Assembly: GCA_947174385.1 (NCBI GenBank)
Contig: CAMWIU010000003.1
Location: forward strand, 1 to 48,550
Length of the DNA stretch: 48,550 bases
Origin: an uncultured Treponema sp.
GTDB lineage: Bacteria > Spirochaetota > Spirochaetia > Treponematales > Treponemataceae
Direction of reading: 5' to 3'
The number at the start of each line of letters is the position of its first letter. Within the stretch, counting starts at the first letter, position 1. The position numbers and the translations under genes were made by a program. The notes under the pieces are model-generated. The model was not told where the DNA came from. It saw only the letters and a list, made by a program, of their open reading frames with translations, and did not search any database. Of this stretch, positions 7,971-16,440 are shown piece by piece.

Positions 7971-10436
7971 ATGAAAAGAAAACCCGGTATTAAAATATTT
8001 TTTGTCGCCATTTTTTTGCTTAGCAGCGTCGTCTGTCTATGTTATTACGCATTTAAAAGCAGGCGAATTTCTCCTTTGCTCAATGTGACATTTCAATCCC
8101 CAAAGGCAACGGTGCTTTTCATTGCCTCCCCAAGAAACATTTTCAGTTTTTCCATGCAAGAAATCGGAATCCGCCGCAACCTAATGCGAAGCAGGGTGAA
8201 CATTGATGTCGAATTTTTCGAGCCGGACCAATTTGATCGCGAATTGCGCTTTGTGTTCATGCAAAGGCACATAGAATCCCTTTTGCAAAGAAAAAAATAC
8301 GACCTTGTGATTTCGAGCGGCCCTGAAGCCTGCGCGTTTTTGGAAGAAAATTACAGCACTTTTTTCAATGGAATTCCAGCCGTTTTCTTTTTTTCCGGAA
8401 ACGATGCGCATTTGAAGGAACTTGCAGAAAAAGACAATTTTTATGTGTTTTTGGAAGAAAATTTTCTTGGCGAGACAATTGACGCCGCGCGAAAAATTTG
8501 TCCCGATGCCGTGAACTATGTCGCGCTGCGCGACAATTCCAAGGCAAGCATTGAAGACTTGAAAATTTTCAGGCAGAAAGCCGAACAGTTCGACGACAAA
8601 ATCAAGTTTTCCGAAATAAACGCGGCTCTTCTTTCTCGGAGGCAGCTTTGGAATGAACTTGCTTCCCTCGACGATGACAGCGTTATTTTTTACCTTGGAG
8701 TGTCTTCCGACGCGCAAGGACATCCGTATTCGATGACGGAAAAAGCCGATTTGATTGTCGGCTCCGCGACTAAAATTCCGATTTTCACTCATACGATAAA
8801 CGGAATGGGCTACGGAATTGTCGGCGGAAAAATGACCGATTTCCAAAAGGCCGGAGAAAAAGTCGGCAAGACAATCATGGAAATTTTAAATGACGGAAGT
8901 AAGCCAAAAAAGCTCCAGCGATTTTCGGACGGAAAATTCTTGTTCGGCTACCTTGCCTTGAGACGGTGCGGAGTGAAACTTTCTCGCCTTCCGAAAAACA
9001 CTCTTATTTTAAATATGCCGGACGGCATAAGAAAATATAAAATCGGAATTTTTGTGGGAGTCATCGGGATTTTTTCAAGCCTTTTGTTCTTCATCGTTTT
9101 GTCATGGTTCTTTTTCATTTCGGAGATAAAGCAGGCGAGAAATCTTCGTCGCTCCAATTTGAAAATCCGCCACCTTGCCGAGCATGACTATTTGACAAAT
9201 CTTCCGAACAGAATGAAATTTACCAATGCGTTCGATTCGATCAAAAAGAAAAAGAAGCCATTTTCTGTTGTCATGTTTGACATTGACAATTTCAAGAATG
9301 TGAACGACATTTATACCCACGCCATCGGCGATGAAGTTCTGCGAACTGTTTCCCAGCGATTGCTTTTGCTTTCACGGAAGGGAAATTTTTTCGTTTCCCG
9401 ATTTGACGGAGATGAATTTCTTGCATTGTATTCCGACACGTATCTTGAAGAAGATTCTCCTGAAATGAAAAGTCTCAAGGAAATTTTCGCTAGCCCTGTT
9501 ATTTTGGACGACATTGAAATTCCCATTCAGGCAAGTTTCGGAGTCGTGAATGCAAAAGACGAATCTTTGGAAATTGCGATTACGAATGTGGACATCGCGT
9601 TGCACAGGGCGAAAGAATGCGGAAACGGAAAGACAGTTTTCTTTAGCGATGAAATGAAGCTTCAGTTTGAAGAGGCTTACAATATTTTGACTGTGCTTGA
9701 CAACGCGATTTTGAATGACGGAATCGGCGTCGTCTATCAGCCGCAAATCAATTCGAATACTGGCGAGATTTATGGATACGAAGCCTTGATGCGCTTGACG
9801 GATGCTAAAATCTCGCCTGCGAAATTCATTCCGATTGCGGAGGAAAGCGGGCGGATTATAAAGATTGCCAGGATTCTCACTGAAAAAGTTTTCAAGCAAA
9901 TGGACGAATGGCGAGCGCAAGGAATTCCTTTGCGCAAAGTTTCCATAAATTATTCTTACGGCCAGATTTCGGACGATTCATACATTGATTTTCTTTCAGG
10001 CCTTATGAAAAAATATGACATTCCGCCTGAACTTGTCTGCATCGAAATCACGGAAAGTCTTTTCGTTTCGAACAAGCATACCGTCACGAAATTCCTTGAT
10101 GAAATCGTGCAAAAAGGAATTATGATTGCCCTTGATGATTTCGGAACAGGCTATTCTTCGCTCAGCTACCTTACGTTCCTTCCGATTGACATCGTGAAAA
10201 TCGACAAGTCGCTCGTGGACAATTATCTTTCCGGCGACAAGGAAGCCTTCGTGGAAAATCTCGTGCAACTGATTCATTCTCTTAATATGAAACTTGTCGT
10301 CGAAGGCGTGGAACACGAATGGCAGAACGAAAAGCTGCATAATTTTCACTGCGACTATATTCAAGGCTATTATTACAGCAAGCCGATTTCCGGCCCGGAA
10401 GTGGAAGAATTCAACAAGAAATTTCCAAGGCAGTAG
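7971..10436 (+). CDS. Membrane c-di-GMP protein: ABC_sub_bind sensor + GGDEF + EAL
   Basis: An 821-aa inner-membrane signalling protein. Membrane helix at 9-28, periplasmic domain about 40-340, second helix about 353-377, then cytoplasmic GGDEF (about 405-560) and EAL (about 575-815). The GGDEF motif is DGDEF (479-483, first Gly replaced by Asp), so cyclase activity is uncertain. The EAL half keeps YEALMRL (Glu604), DDFGTGYSS (Asp722, Asp723), KIDKS and VVEGVE, so phosphodiesterase activity is likely. The periplasmic domain resembles the TrpX-type binding protein encoded convergently nearby (GIPAVFFFSGNDAHL versus DIPVVFGTVNDPVGA; KIPIF-17 residues-FQKAGEKVG versus KKPIF-17 residues-YKAGRATGE). 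I infer that ligand binding outside sets c-di-GMP levels inside. Confidence 0.9.
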   Translation: MKRKPGIKIFFVAIFLLSSVVCLCYYAFKSRRISPLLNVTFQSPKATVLFIASPRNIFSFSMQEIGIRRNLMRSRVNIDVEFFEPDQFDRELRFVFMQRHIESLLQRKKYDLVISSGPEACAFLEENYSTFFNGIPAVFFFSGNDAHLKELAEKDNFYVFLEENFLGETIDAARKICPDAVNYVALRDNSKASIEDLKIFRQKAEQFDDKIKFSEINAALLSRRQLWNELASLDDDSVIFYLGVSSDAQGHPYSMTEKADLIVGSATKIPIFTHTINGMGYGIVGGKMTDFQKAGEKVGKTIMEILNDGSKPKKLQRFSDGKFLFGYLALRRCGVKLSRLPKNTLILNMPDGIRKYKIGIFVGVIGIFSSLLFFIVLSWFFFISEIKQARNLRRSNLKIRHLAEHDYLTNLPNRMKFTNAFDSIKKKKKPFSVVMFDIDNFKNVNDIYTHAIGDEVLRTVSQRLLLLSRKGNFFVSRFDGDEFLALYSDTYLEEDSPEMKSLKEIFASPVILDDIEIPIQASFGVVNAKDESLEIAITNVDIALHRAKECGNGKTVFFSDEMKLQFEEAYNILTVLDNAILNDGIGVVYQPQINSNTGEIYGYEALMRLTDAKISPAKFIPIAEESGRIIKIARILTEKVFKQMDEWRAQGIPLRKVSINYSYGQISDDSYIDFLSGLMKKYDIPPELVCIEITESLFVSNKHTVTKFLDEIVQKGIMIALDDFGTGYSSLSYLTFLPIDIVKIDKSLVDNYLSGDKEAFVENLVQLIHSLNMKLVVEGVEHEWQNEKLHNFHCDYIQGYYYSKPISGPEVEEFNKKFPRQ

Positions 10437-10494
10437 CGAAGCGGACGAAAATGCGAGCAAGCAAAAACTCGTAAGTACGGCAAAGCCGTGCGAT
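10437..10494. repeat. Short intergenic repeat fragment between convergent genes
   Basis: A 58-bp gap between two convergent stop codons. It contains AAAAACTCG and the palindrome ACGGCAAAGCCGT, resembling part of the dispersed repeat at 18461-18628. It may serve as a bidirectional terminator, although no T run follows. Confidence 0.35.
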
Positions 10495-11304
10495 TCATTG
10501 CAGCAAAATCGCGTCGCTTACGATCGAATGCTTTTTTATTTCGCGGAATTTTTTCACGAGCGAATCGAGCGTGAGGCGCGATTTTTCTTCGCTTCCGATG
10601 TCCAAAATTATTTCGCCCGCGTCCATCATTAAAAGCCTGTTTCCAAAATCCAACGCATGCTGCATATTGTGCGTCACCATCATCACGGTGAGATTGTATT
10701 CTTCGGCAAATCGCCGCGTGAGATTCATCACGATTTCCGCGTTGGCAGGATCGAGCGCGGCGGTGTGCTCGTCCAGCAAAAGCAAGGCTGGCCTTGACAT
10801 CACCGCCATCAAAAGCGTGAGCGCCTGACGCTGCCCGCCCGAAAGTTGCTCCACATTGTCGTTGAGGCGGTTTTCCAAATTCATGTTCAGCGCGGAAAGC
10901 TGCTCGCGGAATTCGGCGCGCAATTTATTGTTCAAAGTAATCCGAAGGCTTTTCGCGCCCTTTTTCGAACAGATGACCATGTTGTCCTGAATCGTCATTT
11001 TGCCCGCCGTGCCCAAAAGCGGATTTTGGAAAATGCGCCCGATGTAGCAAGCGCGTTTGTATTCGGGCTGCGAAGTGATGTTTTTCGCGTTGCCGCTTTC
11101 GTCTGCGTCCAAAAAAATCTCGCCGCAAGAAGGGCGGAGCGTTCCTGCGATTATGTTGTAAAGCGTGGACTTGCCCGCGCCGTTCGAACCGATGACGGTG
11201 ATGAAGTCGCCTTTGTTGATTTTGAGATTGATGTTTTTTAGCGCGACATTTTCGTCGGGCGTGCCCGCGTTGAAAGTGATTCCGATGTTTTTCAGTTCGA
11301 ACAT
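10495..11304 (-). CDS. ABC transporter ATP-binding protein (TrpX-type system)
   Basis: A 269-aa ABC ATPase with Walker A IGSNGAGKS, signature QLSGGQRQALTLL, Walker B LLLLDEHTAALDP and an H-loop (MVTHNMQHAL). The DEH in place of DEP is typical of the ATPase subunits that accompany this class of permease (COG1101 type, from family knowledge). The start is the ATG at 11304, preceded by GGAG at 6 nt. It overlaps the permease stop by 13 nt, which indicates translational coupling. It energises uptake of the ligand bound by the lipoprotein encoded upstream. Confidence 0.9.
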   Translation of the reverse strand: MFELKNIGITFNAGTPDENVALKNINLKINKGDFITVIGSNGAGKSTLYNIIAGTLRPSCGEIFLDADESGNAKNITSQPEYKRACYIGRIFQNPLLGTAGKMTIQDNMVICSKKGAKSLRITLNNKLRAEFREQLSALNMNLENRLNDNVEQLSGGQRQALTLLMAVMSRPALLLLDEHTAALDPANAEIVMNLTRRFAEEYNLTVMMVTHNMQHALDFGNRLLMMDAGEIILDIGSEEKSRLTLDSLVKKFREIKKHSIVSDAILLQ

Positions 11305-12236
11305 TTTTTCTCCAATTCCGCATCGTTGCGAATTCGCAGATGCTTTTTGAAAAATCCAACGATGTCGTAATTCGAAATTATCAAGCACAAAATTATCAAA
11401 AGCCCGGTGAGCAGGCGCAAGTCGTTGCTGTTCATTCCGATGACGTAGCCGTATCGCCTCGCGAAATACATCAGCGCGCGATAAATCACAGAGCCGAGCA
11501 AAACGCGAAAAAGTTGGAGCGAAATCACGTTCGTGCGCAAAATGAATTCGCCGAGCATGAGCGACGCAAGCCCGGAAACTACGACTCCTGTTCCGCTTCC
11601 CACGTCCGCGAATCCTGCGTACATTGCATTGAGTGCGCCCGCGAGGGTGGCCATCGCGTTTCCCATGCAGATTCCCACGCCGCGCATAAACTGTATGTTC
11701 ACGCCTTGGCTTGTGACCATCTGCGGATTCGAGCCGAGTGCGCCCATCGCAAGCCCGAAATCCGTGTGATAAAAAAGATTGAGGCAAATGCAAATCGCGA
11801 GCACCGCTAGAACCAAAAACGCCAAGATTACCGCGTCGGGAGAAAAATTGAATGAATGATTTTTCACGAATTGGGTTATGCTCGAAAAAATTGTCGGAAT
11901 TTTCAAAAGCGAAATGTTCGCGTGATTCGACATGATTCGCAAGTTCACGGAATAAAGCATCGTCATCACGAGGATTCCTGCGAGCAAATCGGGCACGCGC
12001 AATTTCGTGTAGACGAGCGTGGTGACTAGCCCAGCGCAAATCCCGGAAAGCAGCGCGATCACAAGCGCGATGCCCGGCGCGATTCCGTGAGTGAGACACG
12101 CGGCGAGGACGCAACCGCCAAGCGGAAACGAGCCGTCAACCGTCATGTCGCAAAAGTTCAGCACTCGGAACGTCATAAAAACGCCGAGCACCATAATTCC
12201 ATAAATCAAACCTTCAATGAGAATTCCGTAAACCAT
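11292..12236 (-). CDS. ABC transporter permease (TrpX-type system)
   Basis: A 314-aa integral membrane protein with about nine hydrophobic helices, related to the branched-chain/ribose-type permeases (MVYGILIEGLIYGIMVLGVFMTFRVLNF at the start). The conserved motif DLTVDGSFPLGG of the family appears as DMTVDGSFPLGG. The start codon is 1 nt after the stop of the binding-protein gene, and its end overlaps the ATPase start. Substrate class follows the binding protein: aromatic amino acid or a related small molecule in characterised relatives, not proven here. Confidence 0.9.
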   Translation of the reverse strand: MVYGILIEGLIYGIMVLGVFMTFRVLNFCDMTVDGSFPLGGCVLAACLTHGIAPGIALVIALLSGICAGLVTTLVYTKLRVPDLLAGILVMTMLYSVNLRIMSNHANISLLKIPTIFSSITQFVKNHSFNFSPDAVILAFLVLAVLAICICLNLFYHTDFGLAMGALGSNPQMVTSQGVNIQFMRGVGICMGNAMATLAGALNAMYAGFADVGSGTGVVVSGLASLMLGEFILRTNVISLQLFRVLLGSVIYRALMYFARRYGYVIGMNSNDLRLLTGLLIILCLIISNYDIVGFFKKHLRIRNDAELEKKCSN

Positions 12237-12237
12237 C

Positions 12238-13263
12238 TTATTTTTTCGTCAACTTTCCGTTTTCAAAAATTTCGTTTGCCATGTCCAAATATTTTTGCGG
12301 GAAAACGATTCCGCAATTTTTCGCCGCGTCCAAATCCAAAAGCAAATCGCTGTCGCTCGGCTCGGTCATAAAACGCACCGCCAAAGATTCGGGCTTCGCT
12401 CCGTTCAAAATCTGCACGACCATTTCGCCGGTGGCGCGTCCTGCCTTGTAATAGTTAAAGCCGCTCGCCATGAGGCATCCCCCCGCTTCCGCGCCCGTAA
12501 CGTCGGCGGAAAAAATCGGCTTTTTCGCTTCGCCGAAAACTTGCACCAAAGAGGCGAGCGCGCTGAAAACCGTGTTGTCGGTGGTGAGATAAACTCCGTC
12601 CACGCGATTTACGATTGACTGCGCCGCAGCCTTCACTTCCGAAGAATTCGTGATTGCCTGCGAAACGAGATTTATTCCGTTTTTCGCGCAAGCCTTTTTC
12701 ACTTCTTCAAAGCTGCCGGCGGAATTCGCTTCGTTCGAAGTGTAGATGTAGCCGAGAGTTTTTATGCCAGCCACTTCCTTGAAAACTGCGATGTGCTGGT
12801 CGGTGGGAATCGCGTCGCTCATTCCGGTGACATTGCCTTCGCCGTGCGCCACCGTGGAAACTAAGCCCGCGCCCACAGGATCGTTCACCGTTCCGAAAAC
12901 CACGGGAATGTCTTTGATTGTGTTTGCAAGCGCAATCGCAACCGGAGTTGCAATTCCGACTGCGACATCGACTCGCTCGTCGCGATATTTGTTCGCGATT
13001 TGCGCGGCGGTGTTCACGTCGCCGTTCGCGTTCTGCAAATCATATTCGGCAGAAAATCCGCTTTCGTTCACCACGTCAATCACGCCTTGTTCCACTGCGT
13101 CAAGCGCGACATGTTGAACGATTTTCGCGATGCCGATTTTCACGGATTTCGAATCGGAAGAATTCGTGCCCGAAGATTTTTTCGCGCAACCTGAAATCAA
13201 AAGCAAAGAAATCGCCGCAAAAAAAGTGCAAGCGACCGAGCCAATTTTTTTTGAAACTTTCAT
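12238..13263 (-). CDS. ABC transporter substrate-binding lipoprotein (ABC_sub_bind/TrpX family)
   Basis: A 341-aa lipoprotein whose signal ends in the lipobox LISGC, followed by a Ser/Lys-rich tether. The mature part has the two-lobed binding-protein pattern of COG2984: VDVAVGIATPVAIALAN, DIPVVFGTVNDPVGAGLV, then KKPIFSADVTGAEAGGCLMA and NYYKAGRATGEMVVQIL. AGGAG lies 6 nt before the ATG. First gene of a three-gene operon. Characterised relatives bind tryptophan or tyrosine; the ligand here is unknown. Its fold is shared with the periplasmic domain of the GGDEF-EAL protein encoded convergently. Confidence 0.92.
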   Translation of the reverse strand: MKVSKKIGSVACTFFAAISLLLISGCAKKSSGTNSSDSKSVKIGIAKIVQHVALDAVEQGVIDVVNESGFSAEYDLQNANGDVNTAAQIANKYRDERVDVAVGIATPVAIALANTIKDIPVVFGTVNDPVGAGLVSTVAHGEGNVTGMSDAIPTDQHIAVFKEVAGIKTLGYIYTSNEANSAGSFEEVKKACAKNGINLVSQAITNSSEVKAAAQSIVNRVDGVYLTTDNTVFSALASLVQVFGEAKKPIFSADVTGAEAGGCLMASGFNYYKAGRATGEMVVQILNGAKPESLAVRFMTEPSDSDLLLDLDAAKNCGIVFPQKYLDMANEIFENGKLTKK

Positions 13264-13292
13264 ACAAAACTCCTATTGATTATACAAATTCT

Positions 13293-13321
13293 ATGTTACT
13301 ATAGAGAGAAACGTTTGTCAA
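13293..13321 (-). promoter_or_regulatory. Promoter of the TrpX-type ABC operon
   Basis: TTGACA (13316-13321) and TAACAT (13293-13298), 17-nt spacing, minus strand. The leader is about 25 nt, with AGGAG before the start. No room for a T-box or riboswitch. Confidence 0.65.
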
Positions 13322-13343
13322 TATCTTGGTGCGACTTTTTTTA

Positions 13344-13410
13344 TGAACCCCCGTTCGGTAGCGAAACGGTGCAGACGGTACACCAGCGGAAGCGGAAGCT
13401 CTTGTTCCTC
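13344..13410 (+). repeat. Dispersed intergenic repeat, copy 1
   Basis: Shares GAACCCCCGT, AACGGTGCAGA, CCAGCGGAAGC and GTTCCTC in the same order with the copy at 21257-21332 (which begins GAAGCCCCTT). Lies between the divergent ABC operon and the tcdA promoter. Confidence 0.6.
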
Positions 13411-13446
13411 ATCGCAAGCCACGCGCTTTTCTTACAATCTCAATTC

Positions 13447-13475
13447 TTGAAAAATGCGAAAAATTTTGCTATGAT
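13447..13475 (+). promoter_or_regulatory. tcdA promoter, leaderless
   Basis: TTGAAA (13447-13452) and TATGAT (13470-13475), spacing 17. The ATG at 13483 is 7 nt beyond the -10, so the predicted transcript starts at or one base before the start codon. No Shine-Dalgarno is present. Confidence 0.6.
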
Positions 13476-13482
13476 TTTTTTT

Positions 13483-14217
13483 ATGGAAGAAACGGAAGAT
13501 CGATTTTCGCGCACGCAAATTATTTTTGGAAAAGAAAATATGTTGCGCCTCGAAAAATCGCGCGTGGCAATTTTCGGGCTGGGCGGAGTGGGCGGCTATG
13601 TTTTGGAAGCGTTGGCGCGAAGCGGCATCGGCAATTTCGATTTGATTGACAGCGACCGCATTTGCATTTCAAATTTCAATCGGCAGATTCTCGCCACTTC
13701 CAAAACGCTCGGCGAGTTCAAGGCGGACGCGGCGCGAGAGCGCGTGCTTTCGATAAATCCAAATGCGAACGTGAATGCGCGAAAATTTTTTTTTCTTCCA
13801 GAAAATTCAAGTGAATTCGATTTTAAAAATTACGATTATGTTATTGACGCAGTTGACACAGTTTCGGCAAAAATTCAAATCGCGTTGCAAGCGCAATCGG
13901 CAGGAACAAAAGTCATTTCGTGCATGGGAACTGGAAATAAAATCGACCCCTCCCTTTTGAAAGTCGCCGACATTTACGAAACGAGCGTCTGCCCGCTCGC
14001 GCGAGTGATGCGCCACGAACTGAAAAAGCGCGGCATAAAAAATTTGAAAGTCGTATTTTCGACGGAATCGCCGCTCGCGCATGTGGAAGCCGCGCAAAAC
14101 GAAAACGCACAAAATGAAAAAAACCGCGCAGTCGTCGCTTCGACGGCGTTCGTTCCAAGCGTGGCAGGCCTGCTCATCGCAAGCGAAGTCGTGCGCGATT
14201 TGCTCAAAAAAAAGTAG
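13483..14217 (+). CDS. tcdA: tRNA threonylcarbamoyladenosine dehydratase (ThiF/E1-like)
   Basis: A 244-aa E1-like ATP-dependent enzyme. TcdA (CsdL) cyclises t6A37 of tRNA to ct6A. The nucleotide site is GLGGVGGYVLEALARSGIG with the following LIDSD; RFSRTQIIFG at the N-terminus, FNRQI, IDAVDTVSAK and TGNKIDP fit TcdA better than MoeB or ThiF, and no zinc-binding CxxC pairs are seen. The frame is open further upstream, but similarity begins at MEETEDRFSRT and a promoter ends just before this ATG. Its last 14 nt overlap the convergent araC gene. Confidence 0.88.
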   Translation: MEETEDRFSRTQIIFGKENMLRLEKSRVAIFGLGGVGGYVLEALARSGIGNFDLIDSDRICISNFNRQILATSKTLGEFKADAARERVLSINPNANVNARKFFFLPENSSEFDFKNYDYVIDAVDTVSAKIQIALQAQSAGTKVISCMGTGNKIDPSLLKVADIYETSVCPLARVMRHELKKRGIKNLKVVFSTESPLAHVEAAQNENAQNEKNRAVVASTAFVPSVAGLLIASEVVRDLLKKK

Positions 14218-14938
14218 GCATCTTCGTGCGGAATTTCGCGGGCGTTGTGCCGACGATGCGGCGGAATGATTGCGTCCAATAACTTTGATTTGGAAAACCC
14301 AAAATCAATGCAATGTCGCAAAGCGCGCGATCCGTGTACAAAAGCATATTTTTCGAAGCCTCAATCTTTTGCTGCAAAACATATTCCTGAATTTTAAAAC
14401 CAGTCTCCTTGTGAAAAAGCCGCGAAATGTACGATTCGCTCAAGCCCGAAATTCTCGCGAGATCCGCCACGGAAATTTTTTCGTGCAAATTTTCGTAGAT
14501 GTAATTCAAGCAGGAAGAGACATATTTCGAGCAAGGCATTTTTTTCGAAACGATTCGCATTTGCGCCGCGTATTCCAAGCACATTTTTTTGTGGAGCGCG
14601 GAAATTTCCTCCACGTCGGAAAGCGAATCCATCCGCAAAATGTACATGTCGCTTATCGTGTACGCCTGCGAATATTCCATTCCGCCTTCGATGCATTTTC
14701 GCGCCACCATCGCCGCCGTTATCACGAAATGATATTTCAAATTCCGCACAGGATTTTTCGAAAGCACGCCCAATCCGTTTTTTTTGTCCAGCGGCTCTTC
14801 GCACAATTTTTTCACCCGTCTTACATTGCCGGACTTTATCGCCGAATAAAATTCCGATTCGGGAACGAAGCCCGCGCGCAGAAAAATATTTTCCCTGTTT
14901 AGAAATTCTTTGTAAAAAAGATTTTTATTCTTCTTCAT
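14204..14938 (-). CDS. AraC-family transcriptional regulator
   Basis: A 244-aa regulator. The C-terminal 100 residues carry both AraC helix-turn-helix units: ISVADLARISGLSESYISRLF, and later CDIALILGFPNQSYWTQSFRR ending in VGTTPAKFR. The N-terminal part (about 1-130) is helical, with no cupin pattern, so the effector is unknown. It is divergent from the tandem-domain lipoprotein gene. Its own promoter overlaps a 34-bp element repeated upstream of the GH16 gene, so I infer it controls both and itself. There is no Shine-Dalgarno before the ATG, and the -10 ends 7 nt away, suggesting a leaderless mRNA. Confidence 0.9.
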   Translation of the reverse strand: MKKNKNLFYKEFLNRENIFLRAGFVPESEFYSAIKSGNVRRVKKLCEEPLDKKNGLGVLSKNPVRNLKYHFVITAAMVARKCIEGGMEYSQAYTISDMYILRMDSLSDVEEISALHKKMCLEYAAQMRIVSKKMPCSKYVSSCLNYIYENLHEKISVADLARISGLSESYISRLFHKETGFKIQEYVLQQKIEASKNMLLYTDRALCDIALILGFPNQSYWTQSFRRIVGTTPAKFRTKMPTFF

Positions 14939-14945
14939 AATGAAG

Positions 14946-14975
14946 ATTATAGCATGAAATCGACATTTAAAGCAA
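14946..14975 (-). promoter_or_regulatory. araC promoter, leaderless
   Basis: TTGCTT (14970-14975) and TATAAT (14946-14951), spacing 18, minus strand. The ATG at 14938 is 7 nt after the -10. The -35 lies inside the shared 34-bp element, which would allow autorepression. Confidence 0.6.
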
Positions 14976-14990
14976 GAAAAAGATATATTT
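14957..14990 (+). promoter_or_regulatory. Shared 34-bp upstream element, copy 1 (lipoprotein gene)
   Basis: Begins AAATCGACATTTAAAGCA and ends AAAAAGATATATTT. It matches the element at 16441-16474 at 32 of 34 positions, differing only at bases 19 and 20. No strong -10 follows it at 15-20 nt (weak TAGATA at 15014), which fits an activator-dependent promoter. Candidate AraC binding site. Confidence 0.7.
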
Positions 14991-15063
14991 ATCGTGAATT
15001 CCGCGTGAAAATCTAGATAAAGATTGCGTATGCGGTCTAAAAAATTTTTTTAAGGAGCAGTTT

Positions 15064-16216
15064 ATGAAATTGGCAAAAAAGATTTCAAAAGGAATCGCGC
15101 TCTGCGCGGCTCTCGCAATTATGGGCACTATGGGGGGGGGTAATAACATCTTGTTCTAACGGAAGTGATGATACAGATCCTATTAAAGATCCTGATGTGC
15201 CGCAAAATTGGACTGCAATAGTTGTCAGCAACATTGAAAAATATGAAGGACAAGCAGGAACTGCCAATTACACTGTCACAAAAAACAATAACGGCTCTAT
15301 CACAATTTCACATAATGCGCCTATGGCAAAATATGCGAGCTGCTCTTTCAAACCGAATTTTGGCGATAACAACACACTGTATACGAAGATAACGAACAAT
15401 TCCGATGTGACGGCGACTGTGCAAGTTCAAGTGAACAAAGCTGGAACAGAGGCAAATAAATGGCAACCGACTCCGACCGTTACTGCAGTTTACGTTGATG
15501 GAAAAAAACAAAGTGGCGATGTCATGTACAGCGTGGAACTGACAATACCCGCAAAAGGCAGCGTAGTAATCGCAAACAAATTTGACACTTCAAAAAAACC
15601 CGACACGGTTGCAATCTCGCTTAATTCACAAGAAAAAATTGCTGGTACTGTGGCGAAAGGCAATATCACTGTAAGCGGAATCAGCATGAAAAAGATTATT
15701 AACGAAAGCGAACTTGAAACTCCTACTACTCCGATAACAGGTGGCGAAAAGACGGAAATAAAATTTGATGGTTTTGACGGTTGGGAAAAATACACAGTTG
15801 ATAAAAGCAAAGACAAAGCCGTTACAATTTCTCACGAATCAGCAGTTACTAAAGACAATTGCTGTGGAATGGATATAACCATTGGAAACAATGATACCGT
15901 AGAATGCAAGGTAAAAAACAATGGAAGTGAGACTGCCTATGTCAAAATAAGCATAAAAAATGACACATGGTCAAATAACAATGGATATAAATCTGGACTT
16001 TCTTCTGCTATTATCAATGGAGCCAAGCTTGATTCTGTTGATTATGGTGCACTTGCGGAAATCAAACCAAATGAGACGGCAACTTTTGTTCTGACGTTGA
16101 ATACTAAACTTCCTGAGGCAAATAAGTTTGTCGTATCATTAAACTCAGAAGGTGACAAAGAAAATCCTTCTTCGGGCAGTATCACAATCAGCGAAGCCTA
16201 TATGTGGACTGAATAA
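15064..16216 (+). CDS. Tandem-domain surface lipoprotein, frameshifted at a G9 tract (candidate phase-variable gene)
   Basis: Translation from the ATG at 15064 (AAGGAG 6 nt upstream) gives MKLAKKISKGIALCAALAIM..., then enters a nine-G run (15132-15140) and stops after 31 codons. With eight G (or eleven) the frame joins VITSCSNGSDD, creating a lipobox (ITSC) exactly at the end of the signal peptide, and continues to 16216, about 383 aa in total. The mature part is two homologous beta-rich domains of about 150 residues each (YTVTKNNNGSITISH and YTVDKSKDKAVTISH mark equivalent points), looking like carbohydrate-binding modules but not assignable by eye. As read, the gene is OFF. It shares its upstream element with the GH16 gene, so a glycan-binding role is inferred. 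A sequencing error in the homopolymer is the main alternative. Confidence 0.72.
15132..15140 (+). repeat. Poly-G tract (G9) in the lipoprotein signal peptide
   Basis: Nine consecutive G in the coding strand at codons 23-26. Length nine puts the reading frame out; eight would restore an uninterrupted lipoprotein. Tracts like this vary in length by slipped-strand mispairing. Confidence 0.85.
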
Positions 16217-16252
16217 AAAATTCATTCCTACATCACCAGTTTCTTGAAACAA

Positions 16253-16288
16253 AACATCGCTCGCATTTTTTGCGGGCGATGTTTTTTG
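16253..16288 (+). terminator. Rho-independent terminator after the lipoprotein gene
   Basis: A 12-bp stem (AACATCGCTCGC with GCGGGCGATGTT, one G-T pair), a 7-nt loop, and a run of T. It starts 36 nt after the stop at 16216, which supports the frame ending there being a real expressed gene. Confidence 0.85.
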
Positions 16289-16309
16289 TGCGCGCTGGAT
16301 TCGAGCGGA

Positions 16310-16440
16310 GGGGTTCATACGTCGCTTCGCGCCGTATGCATGGGTGGAAAATTATTTAACTGGTCGCTCGCGCGACTTGCGCATACCCCGACGCTTGCGT
16401 CGAGGTATGTTGATTTTCGCTTTTGGAATATCACTGCGGA
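16310..16440. other. Intergenic palindromes before the GH16 regulatory element
   Basis: No gene. Two inverted repeats are visible: CATACG/CGTATG around 16317-16339, and a second pairing CATACC with GGTATG around 16382-16410 (inner GACGCTTGCGTC). They have no obvious link to the other repeat families. Confidence 0.5.

Noticed and set aside
7808-8011. Minus-strand open frame of 67 codons with Tyr-Leu-Ser-Lys repeats
   Set aside because: It is only the 12-bp tandem repeat read in a frame without stops; no ribosome site, and it overlaps the start of a real gene.
11305-12114. N-terminal extension of the ABC ATPase frame
   Set aside because: Arg/His-rich nonsense from reading the permease gene in another frame; the ATPase starts at 11304 with a good ribosome site.
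12479-12484. Six-C run (G6 on the coding strand) in the TrpX-type binding-protein gene
   Set aside because: Six is short for a mutable tract and the frame is intact; the same applies to G6 at 30900-30905 in the GH13 gene.
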